Assembly: GCA_016281535.1 (NCBI GenBank)
Contig: JAEEIT010000068.1
Location: 1-47,671 of the forward strand
Length of the DNA stretch: 47,671 nucleotides
Direction: 5' to 3'
Source of the DNA: Clostridia bacterium
Lineage (GTDB): Bacteria > Bacillota > Clostridia > Saccharofermentanales > Saccharofermentanaceae
The notes under the pieces: generated by a model
The model's input: only the letters and a program-made list of their open reading frames with translations
What the model was told of the DNA's origin: nothing
Database searches by the model: none
Shown here: positions 1-7,433 of the stretch, one piece after another
Layout: every line of letters begins with the position of its first letter
Numbering within the stretch: the stretch's first letter is position 1
Program-made: the position numbers and the translations under genes

Positions 1-378
1 ACATACGTAGGTTATGAAAAAGGCGGTATCCCGGGTGCCCTTCTAGCGACATTTGCAGTTGTGCTTCCGGCATTTCTGATCATCCTTCTGATCATGGTGC
101 TTCTTAAGAAGCTTCTGGAGAAGGAATCTGTAAAGGCGATCCTACGCGGATTGAAGCCCTGTATTATCGGAATCATTCTTGCGACAGGTGTTTTTATGAT
201 CGGAAAAGCATGTGTCCTGCCGATGTTTCAGGAAGACAGAGACTTCCTGCCTTTGGTGCTGGCAGCAGTGCTTGCCACTGTTTTCTTCGGTTCACGAGAA
301 TTCCTGAAGAAGAAAATGTCGCCGATCGTTCTGATCGTGATATCGGCAGGATTGGGAATTCTTGCATACGGTGTGTAA
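1..378 (+). CDS. chromate transporter ChrA family, C-terminal part (cut by window edge)
   Basis: The reading frame is open from the first base, so the gene begins upstream of the window; 125 residues and the TAA at 376-378 are present. The visible part has a conserved-looking G-Y-x-K-G-G-I-P-G-A loop at its start, then hydrophobic helices (about residues 16-35, 54-71, 82-95 and 109-125) separated by short basic loops. This fits the C-terminal half of a CHR-domain transporter, which exports chromate or related oxyanions across the inner membrane. In Firmicutes ChrA is often split into two short CHR proteins encoded in tandem, and the other half may lie upstream. The substrate cannot be read from this fragment. 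Family assignment is from recognisable sequence pattern only. Confidence 0.75.
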   Translation, partial: TYVGYEKGGIPGALLATFAVVLPAFLIILLIMVLLKKLLEKESVKAILRGLKPCIIGIILATGVFMIGKACVLPMFQEDRDFLPLVLAAVLATVFFGSREFLKKKMSPIVLIVISAGLGILAYGV

Positions 379-481
379 CCCAAGAACCGAAAGGAACGAT
401 CGGGTGGGCATGGTTTCAAATCTGTCACTTTTCCTCAAGAAGCTCTGAAACTGGCACAGGAACTGGGCACATTGAAAGATT

Positions 482-571
482 ATGTACTTCTCTCCGAGAG
501 AACCGGATAAGGGAACGCTTTCTATGCTTACACATGTGGAGTTCCGGAAAGAAAAAAAAGATAAAGGATTG
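482..571 (+). pseudogene. remnant of an RsmC-like methyltransferase 5' end
   Basis: Translated from 482, this stretch gives FSPREPDKGTLSMLTHVEF followed by RKE. It matches the N-terminal segment FSPREPDRGTLAMLAYVQF of the intact methyltransferase at 45693-46262, with 14 of 21 residues identical from the serine on and clear nucleotide similarity. Homology stops after about 24 residues: no glycine-rich SAM-binding motif follows, and the sequence runs into a lysine-rich tail and a hairpin. An in-frame stop (473-475) lies just upstream. I read it as a truncated, non-functional duplicate. A separate frame (379-510, the ChrA frame) stays open through here and could be another unassigned gene end. 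Confidence 0.5.
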
Positions 572-572
572 A

Positions 573-612
573 AAAAAGCCCGTCTGAGCAGTATTGCCCG
601 GACGGACTTTCT
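573..612. terminator. candidate intrinsic terminator hairpin
   Basis: AAAG-c-CCGTC (575-584) pairs with GACGG-a-CTTT (601-610) around a 16-nt loop. An A-run precedes and a T-rich stretch follows, so it could act in both directions. It lies between the plus-strand ChrA region and the minus-strand gene ending at 635. Confidence 0.45.
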
Positions 613-634
613 TAAGTCATACTCAAATCGGTTT

Positions 635-1129
635 TTATCTTTTCGGAGTGATCATCAGAGGGATCCGGAAGGCTGCTTCATAACCATATGCTTTTAAGTC
701 TTCGCAGACTACCCTGTTCATCCTGTTTGCGAATGTCATCAGGAATTTTACATCTCCCATCGACTCGATCTGAGGTGCCATTTCTCTCAGAAGAGACTCC
801 CGTGCGATGCGCTTGATTTCCTCTCTCTGCGCACTAGAATCCAGCGTGCTCTGTCCCATCGGTTTCGCCAGAATGGTACCACCGATGTTCATGACCACAT
901 TCTGTCCTTTTGCGTCGGTGCCTAATTCGATTGGTCCGATATCCTGAAGAGAAGCCATGACGACTCCCTCCGGGAGCTTGCTCTGTGGGCGCGCCTGAGG
1001 TCTTGCCTGCGGTTGTGGTCTTGTTGCACCTTCTGCAGCCGCTTTCTCAGCACGCTGTCTTTCGATGTTCGCGTTGGCAGCTTCGACACCTCTTTGCATA
1101 GCTGCCTTGAAATTGTCTAGAAATCCCAT
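635..1129 (-). CDS. small soluble protein of unknown function
   Basis: A 164-residue protein. The start is the ATG at 1129 (MGFLDNF), because AGGAGG sits 9 nt upstream; longer in-frame starts would lie before that site. The N-terminal 40 residues are predicted helical and rich in Ala, Glu and Arg. A short Pro-Gln-Ala-Arg linker (QPQARPQARPQ) follows, then a compact C-terminal domain of about 110 residues. There is no signal peptide or membrane helix, so it should be cytoplasmic. The layout of amphipathic helix, proline linker and globular domain resembles small adaptor proteins, but I do not recognise the family. The upstream lipoprotein gene on the same strand ends 60 nt away, so the two may be cotranscribed. 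Confidence 0.6.
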   Translation of the reverse strand: MGFLDNFKAAMQRGVEAANANIERQRAEKAAAEGATRPQPQARPQARPQSKLPEGVVMASLQDIGPIELGTDAKGQNVVMNIGGTILAKPMGQSTLDSSAQREEIKRIARESLLREMAPQIESMGDVKFLMTFANRMNRVVCEDLKAYGYEAAFRIPLMITPKR

Positions 1130-1189
1130 ATCCTTCATCCTCCTGAAATTATAAAATGTCTTCCCCATGCTTTTTTTATTATATCAGAA

Positions 1190-2692
1190 TCATTCTGCTC
1201 TCCAGTGACCACAGTTCGGGTCATGCGCATGACCATCCGCACTGATGATATAATCTCTTTCCACATTGATTCCCATAACAATAAATGTCAGTTGCATCCG
1301 TCCGTTATAGTGGGCATCATTATTCTTTACCTGTTCCAGCTGATCGAGCGTGATATTCTGCTTCACACCGGAGAGCACTTCCAGACGGCGGTTCATCTCA
1401 TTCATGAGTTCATCCGTAATTACACCATTCTCACTTACGGCCGGAAAATCACAAGTGTCACCGTATGTCCCCACTGTATACGCATCCGTTTTCCCATTCA
1501 CCGTACCGGCCGAATAGGAAAGGTGAAGATGATTTAAATTGAACTCCATGTTATAGAGGTCACGGCCATCCTGACTGATCCAACGCTCAAATGTATAGTC
1601 CACACTACTCTCCGCGGCTTCCGAGGAATCGTTATAAAACGTGTTTCCAAATGTGGACGGATCCAGAATGTTTTCGTTTCCGATGTTGCCTCCCAGCACT
1701 TCATTCGGAAGTCCGCCAAAGTTTTCTGCAATCGGAGAGTAGTCGCCCTGATAGTAGATCGACGGTGCTTTTCCCGGATTCATATGTACACAGAAATACA
1801 GGTTGGCATAATCCGTACCCAGGTCGGATGCCGATCTAGTAAATCGGACACTCATATCATCCTTTTTCACTGTTATATTCATATTATTCGGCTTCTTTGC
1901 CGCCTTATCCGCATCTGTTTCCTTCCCGTAAAGAAGCGCGTTGCCCAGTTCTTCTCCATAGATACTCTTTACCACACGGAATATATTTTCCTGCACGGCC
2001 GGATCGGAAAAATCCAAATTAGAAAACTGAACCGACACGAATAATGCTCCTGTGAACTGAACGGTACTAAACTGGTATTGCACCTCAAAAGGGCTGCCCA
2101 GATGTAAACCGGCACTGCCTTTGTCTTCCGGGGCTGCAGCATTCAGTCCGATTGAATATCGAAACCGCCAGGGAGATTCTCCATCTCCTTTTGCACACTC
2201 ACCGGTTTCCTTGTAGTAATCGGTAATCGGACCTAAGCTCTGGATCCAGGCATCTTCCTTCAGGGCAGGGATCACTGTCTCATACCCATCGCCGATCTGT
2301 GCCGAATATATGGTAAATGTTTTCTTATTCTCAGTTTCAAACTCTTCACTTGTATATGACGGAACATAGTCTTCCAGATTCAGTGAATCATCCAGTTCCC
2401 ACAGGGTCTTCTCACCTGGCGCAGCATCGTCTCCTTTGGTGTCCGTCTCAGACGTAGTAGCAGGATCGGTTGTCACATCCGTCTCCTTTTCCGATCCTGA
2501 CGGAAGCTCCGCCGTCGTCTCCTTCCGATCGGTTTCTGAATCTTTCGTCTTCTCTCCTTCTTCCGAGGTCTCCGTATCATTTCTTTTCGTCTTCTTTGAT
2601 GTATTCTCCTCTTTTCCAGATCCGCACGCCGAAGCCATCACAGATATAGCCAGGCATATTCCTAAGACAGTTACTAATTTATTTCTCTTCAT
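1190..2692 (-). CDS. lipoprotein of unknown function with acidic/Thr-rich linker
   Basis: A 500-residue protein with a classical lipoprotein signal: MKRNK, a hydrophobic segment, then the lipobox A-S-A-C, so it should be lipid-anchored on the outer face of the membrane. Residues 25-95 form a low-complexity linker rich in Glu, Asp, Thr, Ser and Lys, typical of a tether through the cell wall. The remaining roughly 400 residues look globular with mixed alpha/beta content and many aromatic residues; I do not recognise the fold. The start has GAGGAG 7 nt upstream. It may be cotranscribed with the gene ending at 635. The C-terminus (HDPNCGHW) is rich in His and Cys and could bind metal, but that is speculative. 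Confidence 0.7.
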   Translation of the reverse strand: MKRNKLVTVLGICLAISVMASACGSGKEENTSKKTKRNDTETSEEGEKTKDSETDRKETTAELPSGSEKETDVTTDPATTSETDTKGDDAAPGEKTLWELDDSLNLEDYVPSYTSEEFETENKKTFTIYSAQIGDGYETVIPALKEDAWIQSLGPITDYYKETGECAKGDGESPWRFRYSIGLNAAAPEDKGSAGLHLGSPFEVQYQFSTVQFTGALFVSVQFSNLDFSDPAVQENIFRVVKSIYGEELGNALLYGKETDADKAAKKPNNMNITVKKDDMSVRFTRSASDLGTDYANLYFCVHMNPGKAPSIYYQGDYSPIAENFGGLPNEVLGGNIGNENILDPSTFGNTFYNDSSEAAESSVDYTFERWISQDGRDLYNMEFNLNHLHLSYSAGTVNGKTDAYTVGTYGDTCDFPAVSENGVITDELMNEMNRRLEVLSGVKQNITLDQLEQVKNNDAHYNGRMQLTFIVMGINVERDYIISADGHAHDPNCGHWRAE

Positions 2693-2788
2693 TTCTTTCT
2701 CCTCAAATTGCTGCAGGTGCTCTGCCCTGCTGATTTTTCAACCGCATTAATTGTATTAAGGGATTTATTAAATAGTCATTAAATCAAA

Positions 2789-2829
2789 CCTCCTGTCCGT
2801 GTTTCATAACTAAAGACACAAACAGGAGG
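2789..2829 (-). terminator. intrinsic terminator after the sigma-fusion gene
   Basis: CCTCCTGT (2789-2796) and ACAGGAGG (2822-2829) form a perfect 8-bp stem, with a further partial GTGT/ACAC pairing inside. On the minus strand it is followed by a T-rich stretch and lies about 50 nt beyond the stop codon at 2880. Confidence 0.6.
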
Positions 2830-2879
2830 CATTTTATTCGAAAGATTTGAAAAAATTTTCAGAAGATTTTTTTCGGGGC

Positions 2880-4502
2880 TTACAGGTCCTTATATTCGTA
2901 GGTATAATCCCACCAATCCTTCCCACTGTCCGAAACTGTCTTTTCCAAAAGAAGACGGTCATTGGCATCATATTCATAAGTTGTAGAAGAATTCAGTTTC
3001 TTGCCGTAATAATGCTCTTCCAAGATAAGATTTCCTCGGTTATCGTAGGAGTAGTTGTAGCGTTCTGCCTGAAAATCCCGATATTCTTCCAGTATCTTTC
3101 CATCGGAACTGTATCGGCAGTAATCCTTGGACTGTACCATTTTCTGCTTGCTTATATCCCACGATGTAATTCTCGTTATATACGTACCATCATCCGCATA
3201 CTCGTAGTCACAGTACCAGTATGAATTTCCGGAAGTGATCTGGTACTCGGTCACTTTGATAAGTCTGCCCTGGCTATCGTACTCATATTCGGAATACTTT
3301 TCCGGCTCCTTTTCAAAGTAGCCGCTGTCCATACGTTCGACGCCAAAAGCACCGTAAGTGTATTCTTTATAAACACCGGAAGTATTGTCCGATGCATCCC
3401 AGTGTTCTTCACGGGTAACCCTGCCGTCCTGATCATAGATGTAGTAATCCGAGTAGATCACAACATCATCTTCATCAAAATCACATTCCAGGACCAGATG
3501 TCCGTCCGAATTATAATACTGCTGATGTTCCGCCTTGTCGGTGTTATCGGAATAGTTATGATAAGTACCGGTCCGCACATATCCACCTGTAAGATCCAGC
3601 TGGTCCGGTGTCATACCCAGTACATTGATGATCTTCTTCGAATTCTTCGTCTCTTCAGAGGATCCTTTCTGTTCGTCTGTTTCTTCCGTGCTCTCCTGAG
3701 AAATAGAAGTCTCCGGAGTTTTGTCTTTTGTCTTAACAAGCGACCGGTATCCGAAATATCCGGCTCCCCCGATGACTCCTGCCGCCACGATTCCGATGAT
3801 AACATTCCGGATGATGATTGCGGTGGATGCTGTCGACGCGGCAGATGCCGCAGCTGCGCCTGCTGCTTTCGAAGATGCGGTAGAAAGGTTCAGCAGCGAA
3901 GCCGGCATAGGTCGGAACGGTACTTGCTCGGCTTCCTTTTCGAAGAGCTTGGTCAGGAACGGGATACCCATGGCAAACAGTTTATCCATATTCTCTTTTT
4001 CATACTTTTCAACCTCCTTCTTGATCTTCTTTTTTGCGTAGTTCAATCGAGAAAGAACGGTTCCCTGAGGGATATGGAGAAGTTCGGCGATCTCTTTGAT
4101 CGACATCTCATCGAAGTAGAAAAGAATGAGGGTCATCGCGGTATCTTCGGAAAGAGTGTTGTGGATAATGTCCATGATGATCTTTCTGGTCTCGGCCGAC
4201 TCAACAAGGGAATCCGGAAGGAAATCCTCGCCGATATCTTCGGTCTCCTCAAGAATTTCATCGTCGATATTGATCGTTCTTTTTCTCGTCACGATGTTCA
4301 AACTCTTGTTCGCCGCAATCTTCTTGACCCATGCAACCGCTTTGGATTTGTCTTGCAGGGAATCATATTGCTCAAAAGCAGTGACGAATGTTTCCTGGAC
4401 AACATCTTCGGCGTCCTCATTATTCTTAAGGATGGAAAAAGCCGTCCAGTACACCGCTTTATACGCTTCGTTATACAGTTTCTCGAGTTCTTGTGCTGAC
4501 AT
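2880..4502 (-). CDS. ECF-type sigma factor fused to a transmembrane helix and YD-repeat extracytoplasmic domain
   Basis: A 540-residue protein. Residues 8-75 are a sigma-70 region 2 (EDAEDVVQETF motif) and residues 105-165 a region 4 helix-turn-helix (MSIKEIAELLHIPQGTVLSRL). Next come a linker (about 165-228, Ala/Ser-rich at its end) and one membrane helix (about 228-250). Residues 255-290 are Ser/Thr/Glu-rich. Residues 295-540 carry repeated Tyr-Asp-x-x-Gly-Arg-Leu motifs (YDQDGRV, YDSQGRL, YDNRGNL, YDANDRL), the signature of RHS/YD beta-repeats. Topology predicts the sigma domains inside and the YD domain outside. The start has GGAGG 7 nt upstream and the frame is uninterrupted. Normal ECF factors are about 160-200 residues, so the second half is an extra sensor-like module. 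No separate anti-sigma gene is adjacent. Confidence 0.85.
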   Translation of the reverse strand: MSAQELEKLYNEAYKAVYWTAFSILKNNEDAEDVVQETFVTAFEQYDSLQDKSKAVAWVKKIAANKSLNIVTRKRTINIDDEILEETEDIGEDFLPDSLVESAETRKIIMDIIHNTLSEDTAMTLILFYFDEMSIKEIAELLHIPQGTVLSRLNYAKKKIKKEVEKYEKENMDKLFAMGIPFLTKLFEKEAEQVPFRPMPASLLNLSTASSKAAGAAAASAASTASTAIIIRNVIIGIVAAGVIGGAGYFGYRSLVKTKDKTPETSISQESTEETDEQKGSSEETKNSKKIINVLGMTPDQLDLTGGYVRTGTYHNYSDNTDKAEHQQYYNSDGHLVLECDFDEDDVVIYSDYYIYDQDGRVTREEHWDASDNTSGVYKEYTYGAFGVERMDSGYFEKEPEKYSEYEYDSQGRLIKVTEYQITSGNSYWYCDYEYADDGTYITRITSWDISKQKMVQSKDYCRYSSDGKILEEYRDFQAERYNYSYDNRGNLILEEHYYGKKLNSSTTYEYDANDRLLLEKTVSDSGKDWWDYTYEYKDL

Positions 4503-4590
4503 TATGTGCCTCCTTTATTTCCGCATCTGCCTATAAGACACATAACGAAGCGAAAATATTCGAAACATTTTCCGGCGAACCAAAAAGAAG

Positions 4591-4636
4591 TATATAGCCA
4601 ATATTTTTCTTCCGCAACTCGTTTATAGGCTATATA
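4591..4636. other. AT-rich inverted repeat between transporter and sigma-fusion gene
   Basis: TATATAGCC (4591-4599) and GGCTATATA (4628-4636) are perfect 9-nt arms around a 28-nt spacer. It lies downstream of the transporter stop (4672) and upstream of the sigma-fusion start (4502), both on the minus strand. It could be a weak terminator for the first or an operator for the second. The stem is too AT-rich to decide. Confidence 0.35.
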
Positions 4637-4671
4637 AAGATAAAGGAGGCAACTATACTGAAAAACTACTC

Positions 4672-5988
4672 TCATCCAAAGAACAGCGGCACTAGGAAAG
4701 AGGCGAGAAGAATGATGACCGCGCCTCCCAGTCTGGAGGAGATCTGGGCAAACGGCATCAGCTTCATTCTCTTGGAAGCCATCAGAACCGCTACATCGCC
4801 GGTTCCACCCATGTTCGCCATACAAAGTCCGGCGGTGATCGCCGCTTCAATCGGATAGAATCCTACCAGTCTTCCGATCAGAGCGGATCCGAGCACGGCA
4901 CCCAGGACCGTTACAAGTACAAGAACGATGTACTGGAGGTTAAATGCATCGATGATCTGTCCCATATCCGTATAAGCCATACCGATACCAAGCATCAGGG
5001 CCGCTGTCCAGTTCTTCGACACAAAGGAATACCAGATGGACGCACATTCTTCGTATTCTTCCGGTATAAGATTGACACACTTGGCAACAGCCACGCCAAT
5101 GATCATCCAGGCATAGGGATGAATATCCAATCCCAGTTTCTTGATCAAGAACGCAACCAGGCAGCCAAATGCATAGAACGATGTAGAGATGATCACGCCT
5201 TTGGCATAGCTCTCTACACTTCTATCTTTTGGCTCCTTCTTCTCTTCTTTGAGATCCGGATCATCCGAGCGCATGAGCGCACCCTTACCCGTAAGAGAGG
5301 GAAAAGCATCGCCCAATCTGTTCAGAAGGCCACCGCAGACAATCGCGAAAGCATTTCCCAGCGCCACTGCCGGGACAAGCCGGCTGAGGATCGTTTCCGA
5401 AGGAATATTCAATGCACTTTCAAATACTTTGGCGATTGGGACCGCACCGGCTCCCATACCGCCGCCCATAATGGGCATGCCAATATAGGCTATCGATTCA
5501 CCAGCACTCATCCCGAAGAAATACCCAACTCCGGCCACTCCCGCAAGGGCCAGGACAACCGCACCAACGATACAGGGAAGATACCGGATGGCTGCCCGGA
5601 TAAGAAGCTTACGGTTCATGCCGAGGATCGAACCCGTGATCAGAGCAGCAATATAGAAATCCAGAAACCCCGCGTCCTTCATGAAGGTGGAACAATTTTC
5701 TACTATGCCTGTCGGGACAAGTTTCCAGTAAACGATCGCTGCACCGACAAAGATACAGACAATAGCACCGCCTCCGAGAAAGGTCTTCACAAATGGAGTG
5801 ATATTACCGGTTTGATTGAGAAGTTCACCGAACACCATAAGAAACAGGAAGGCGCCTACCATTCCGGTAGGAAATGCACCCAAAAGGCAGCCTATGATGA
5901 TGATAAGCGAGATAATAATGAACCACTTCAGTTCAAATCCCGCGATACGGACCTTACGTAAACTAAACTCTTTACTCTTCTTACTCAC
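4672..5988 (-). CDS. 2-hydroxycarboxylate transporter family (CitS/MaeN-like) sodium symporter
   Basis: An integral membrane protein of about 438 residues with 11 or so hydrophobic segments. Two reentrant-loop signatures typical of the 2HCT family are visible: MGGGMGAGAVP at about residue 175 and NMGGTGDVAVL at about 390, together with the SSRLGG ending. Characterised family members take up citrate, malate or other 2-hydroxycarboxylates with sodium or protons, or exchange them for lactate or acetate. The exact substrate cannot be inferred. GGAGGG lies directly against the ATG at 5994 and 6 nt before a GTG at 5988, so I prefer the GTG; other in-frame starts extend to 6021. No citrate lyase or malic enzyme gene is nearby in the window. 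Confidence 0.88.
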   Translation of the reverse strand: MSKKSKEFSLRKVRIAGFELKWFIIISLIIIIGCLLGAFPTGMVGAFLFLMVFGELLNQTGNITPFVKTFLGGGAIVCIFVGAAIVYWKLVPTGIVENCSTFMKDAGFLDFYIAALITGSILGMNRKLLIRAAIRYLPCIVGAVVLALAGVAGVGYFFGMSAGESIAYIGMPIMGGGMGAGAVPIAKVFESALNIPSETILSRLVPAVALGNAFAIVCGGLLNRLGDAFPSLTGKGALMRSDDPDLKEEKKEPKDRSVESYAKGVIISTSFYAFGCLVAFLIKKLGLDIHPYAWMIIGVAVAKCVNLIPEEYEECASIWYSFVSKNWTAALMLGIGMAYTDMGQIIDAFNLQYIVLVLVTVLGAVLGSALIGRLVGFYPIEAAITAGLCMANMGGTGDVAVLMASKRMKLMPFAQISSRLGGAVIILLASFLVPLFFG

Positions 5989-6136
5989 AAACATCCCTCC
6001 AGACCTGATGTGTGAATACACGGCCGATACCTGATATCATAATAATCTATATGGGAAGGATAATCTAGAGCAGAGTTTCTTCGGGAACTCGACAGGGACG
6101 TTCGAGTGGGAGTCACATAATTGCATATGACTGAAG

Positions 6137-6176
6137 AAAGACCGACTGAGGATAACCTTGGCCGGTCTTTTCTGTT
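6137..6176. terminator. intrinsic terminator hairpin upstream of the ATPase gene
   Basis: AAAGACCG (6137-6144) pairs perfectly with CGGTCTTT (6163-6170), followed by a T-rich tail. It insulates the ATPase gene and its repeat array from the leftward transporter gene. The rest of the 360-nt gap (5989-6348) holds a 7-bp inverted repeat, a promoter and the repeat array listed below; nothing is recognisable from 6000 to 6130. Confidence 0.6.
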
Positions 6177-6193
6177 ATATTGTTTTCCATTGA

Positions 6194-6212
6194 CAGAACC
6201 GAGGTGGTTCTG
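6194..6212. other. 7-bp inverted repeat ahead of the ATPase promoter
   Basis: CAGAACC (6194-6200) and GGTTCTG (6206-6212) form perfect arms around GAGGT. It ends 12 nt before the -35 element of the candidate ATPase promoter, a plausible operator position. Confidence 0.35.
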
Positions 6213-6224
6213 GTTTGAAGACAA

Positions 6225-6254
6225 TTGACAATAACAGTAAACAGACAGTAAAAT
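6225..6254 (+). promoter_or_regulatory. candidate promoter of the ATPase gene
   Basis: TTGACA (6225-6230) is a perfect -35 box and TAAAAT (6249-6254) a good -10 box, with an 18-nt spacer. The first repeat of the ACAGTAAA array lies in the spacer and the second overlaps the -10 box, so a protein bound to the array would control this promoter. Confidence 0.5.
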
Positions 6255-6299
6255 ATTCTCAAACAGTAAAACAACAGTAAAAGATTTTGAGACAGTAAA
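6234..6299 (+). repeat. five-copy ACAGTAAA array with alternating 11/18-bp periodicity
   Basis: Perfect ACAGTAAA copies start at 6234, 6245, 6263, 6274 and 6292, giving spacings of 11, 18, 11 and 18 bp (a 29-bp higher-order unit). The array ends 50 bp before the ATPase start codon. Its regularity suggests a multimeric DNA-binding protein, as at iterons or cooperative operators. Confidence 0.75.
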
Positions 6300-6348
6300 T
6301 CTTTTTTCGCTACCTGTCATTTATTCTTTTTGAAAGGATGGGAAGAAT

Positions 6349-7392
6349 ATGTCAAATCCTTACACTCTGGTTTTTGGTCAACCCCCTCTTGAGATTATCG
6401 AGCGTAAAGCTCAGGCAGATCGAATCATTAGCGAGTTCTGTGAGGCTCGTCCTTCAAATTATATCAACCTAGTCACCGGGATCAGAGGATGTGGAAAGAC
6501 AGTTTTCATCACTCAGATCGCGAATCGACTACAAAAGAAAAAGGAGTGGATAGTCATAAATCTGAATCCTCAACGAGATCTTTTGACTGCACTTGCTGCA
6601 AAGCTGAACAGTGATAAAAATCTGAATAAACTCTTTATCGAGGCTCAAATCAATCTTCAGGCTCTGGGGATTGGAATTGAGATAAAGGGTGCACCTCCTG
6701 TTACGGATATAGAAGAAGCTTTGACTCGTATGCTTCGGAGCATAGAAAAACACAACAAACGAGTCCTGATTACCATCGACGAAGCCACAAACTCTAAAGA
6801 TATCCGGATCTTCACCAGTTCTTTTCAAATCTTTCTTCGTGAAGGTCTACCTGTTTTTCTTCTGATGACAGGACTGTTCAATCACATTGATCGATTGAGA
6901 AATGCAGAAGGCATGACTTTCTTGGAAAGAGCACCGAGAACAGTCCTTTCTCCATTGAATTTCAACGCTATCGTAGACAAATACGTCAAGACGCTGAAAC
7001 TCAAGCAGAGTGATGCCATAAAACTGGCAACAGCAACGAAAGGATATTCGTTTGCTTTCCAAACAATCGGTTACTATGCGTGGGAGTATCCGGGCAAACT
7101 TGACTCTGCTCTGAAGGATGCCAAAGAGTATTTGTTTGAATTCGCGTATCGGAAGATCTGGTCAGAGCATTCGGCGACAGATCAAAAAGTGATTCGTGCC
7201 ATCCATCTATCCAAAACCGGCGAAATCTCGCAGATTCGGAAAATTCTGGGTTGGAGCAGTAATCAATTCAATCCCTATCGGGATCGTTTGATTAAATCCG
7301 GAATAGTTTCTGTTCCTCAGAATGGATATGTAGAGCTGGCACTCCCTTGGTTTGGTGATTATGCTGTTTCGATTCAAGAATCTCACGATTAG
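6349..7392 (+). CDS. ORC/STAND-like AAA ATPase with C-terminal winged helix
   Basis: A 347-residue protein. Walker A is GIRGCGKT (residues 44-51) and Walker B is VLITIDEA (139-146). The C-terminal 80 residues (from about 265) look like a winged-helix DNA-binding domain (GEISQIRKILGWSSNQFNPYRDRLIKSG). This matches the Firmicute/archaeal ATPase group related to ORC1/Cdc6 and AAA_16, whose cellular roles are mostly unknown. Codon use (CGA/CGT arginine, AT-rich third positions) differs from neighbouring genes that prefer CGG/AGA and GC-rich codons, suggesting transfer. AAAGGATGGGA precedes the ATG. It is a single-gene unit behind a terminator, a promoter and a repeat array. A partner gene is not obvious, and a role in replication, defence or regulation cannot be chosen from sequence. 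Confidence 0.8.
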   Translation: MSNPYTLVFGQPPLEIIERKAQADRIISEFCEARPSNYINLVTGIRGCGKTVFITQIANRLQKKKEWIVINLNPQRDLLTALAAKLNSDKNLNKLFIEAQINLQALGIGIEIKGAPPVTDIEEALTRMLRSIEKHNKRVLITIDEATNSKDIRIFTSSFQIFLREGLPVFLLMTGLFNHIDRLRNAEGMTFLERAPRTVLSPLNFNAIVDKYVKTLKLKQSDAIKLATATKGYSFAFQTIGYYAWEYPGKLDSALKDAKEYLFEFAYRKIWSEHSATDQKVIRAIHLSKTGEISQIRKILGWSSNQFNPYRDRLIKSGIVSVPQNGYVELALPWFGDYAVSIQESHD

Positions 7393-7433
7393 TCGGGAAT
7401 GATGGAAATCATGTTTCTTAGCAGGTTGTTGAT

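Noticed and set aside
3402-4499. Long plus-strand frame opposite the sigma fusion
   Set aside because: Antisense shadow: the minus-strand frame has complete sigma domains and a good ribosome binding site; the plus-strand product has no recognisable domain.
4502-4825. Separate small protein between sigma fusion and transporter
   Set aside because: Frame overlaps the transporter 3' end in another register and has no convincing start; treated as a shadow.
6234-6299. Plasmid or chromosomal replication origin
   Set aside because: Array lacks DnaA boxes and a long AT-rich unwinding region next to a Rep or DnaA gene; only a hypothesis of protein binding is supported.
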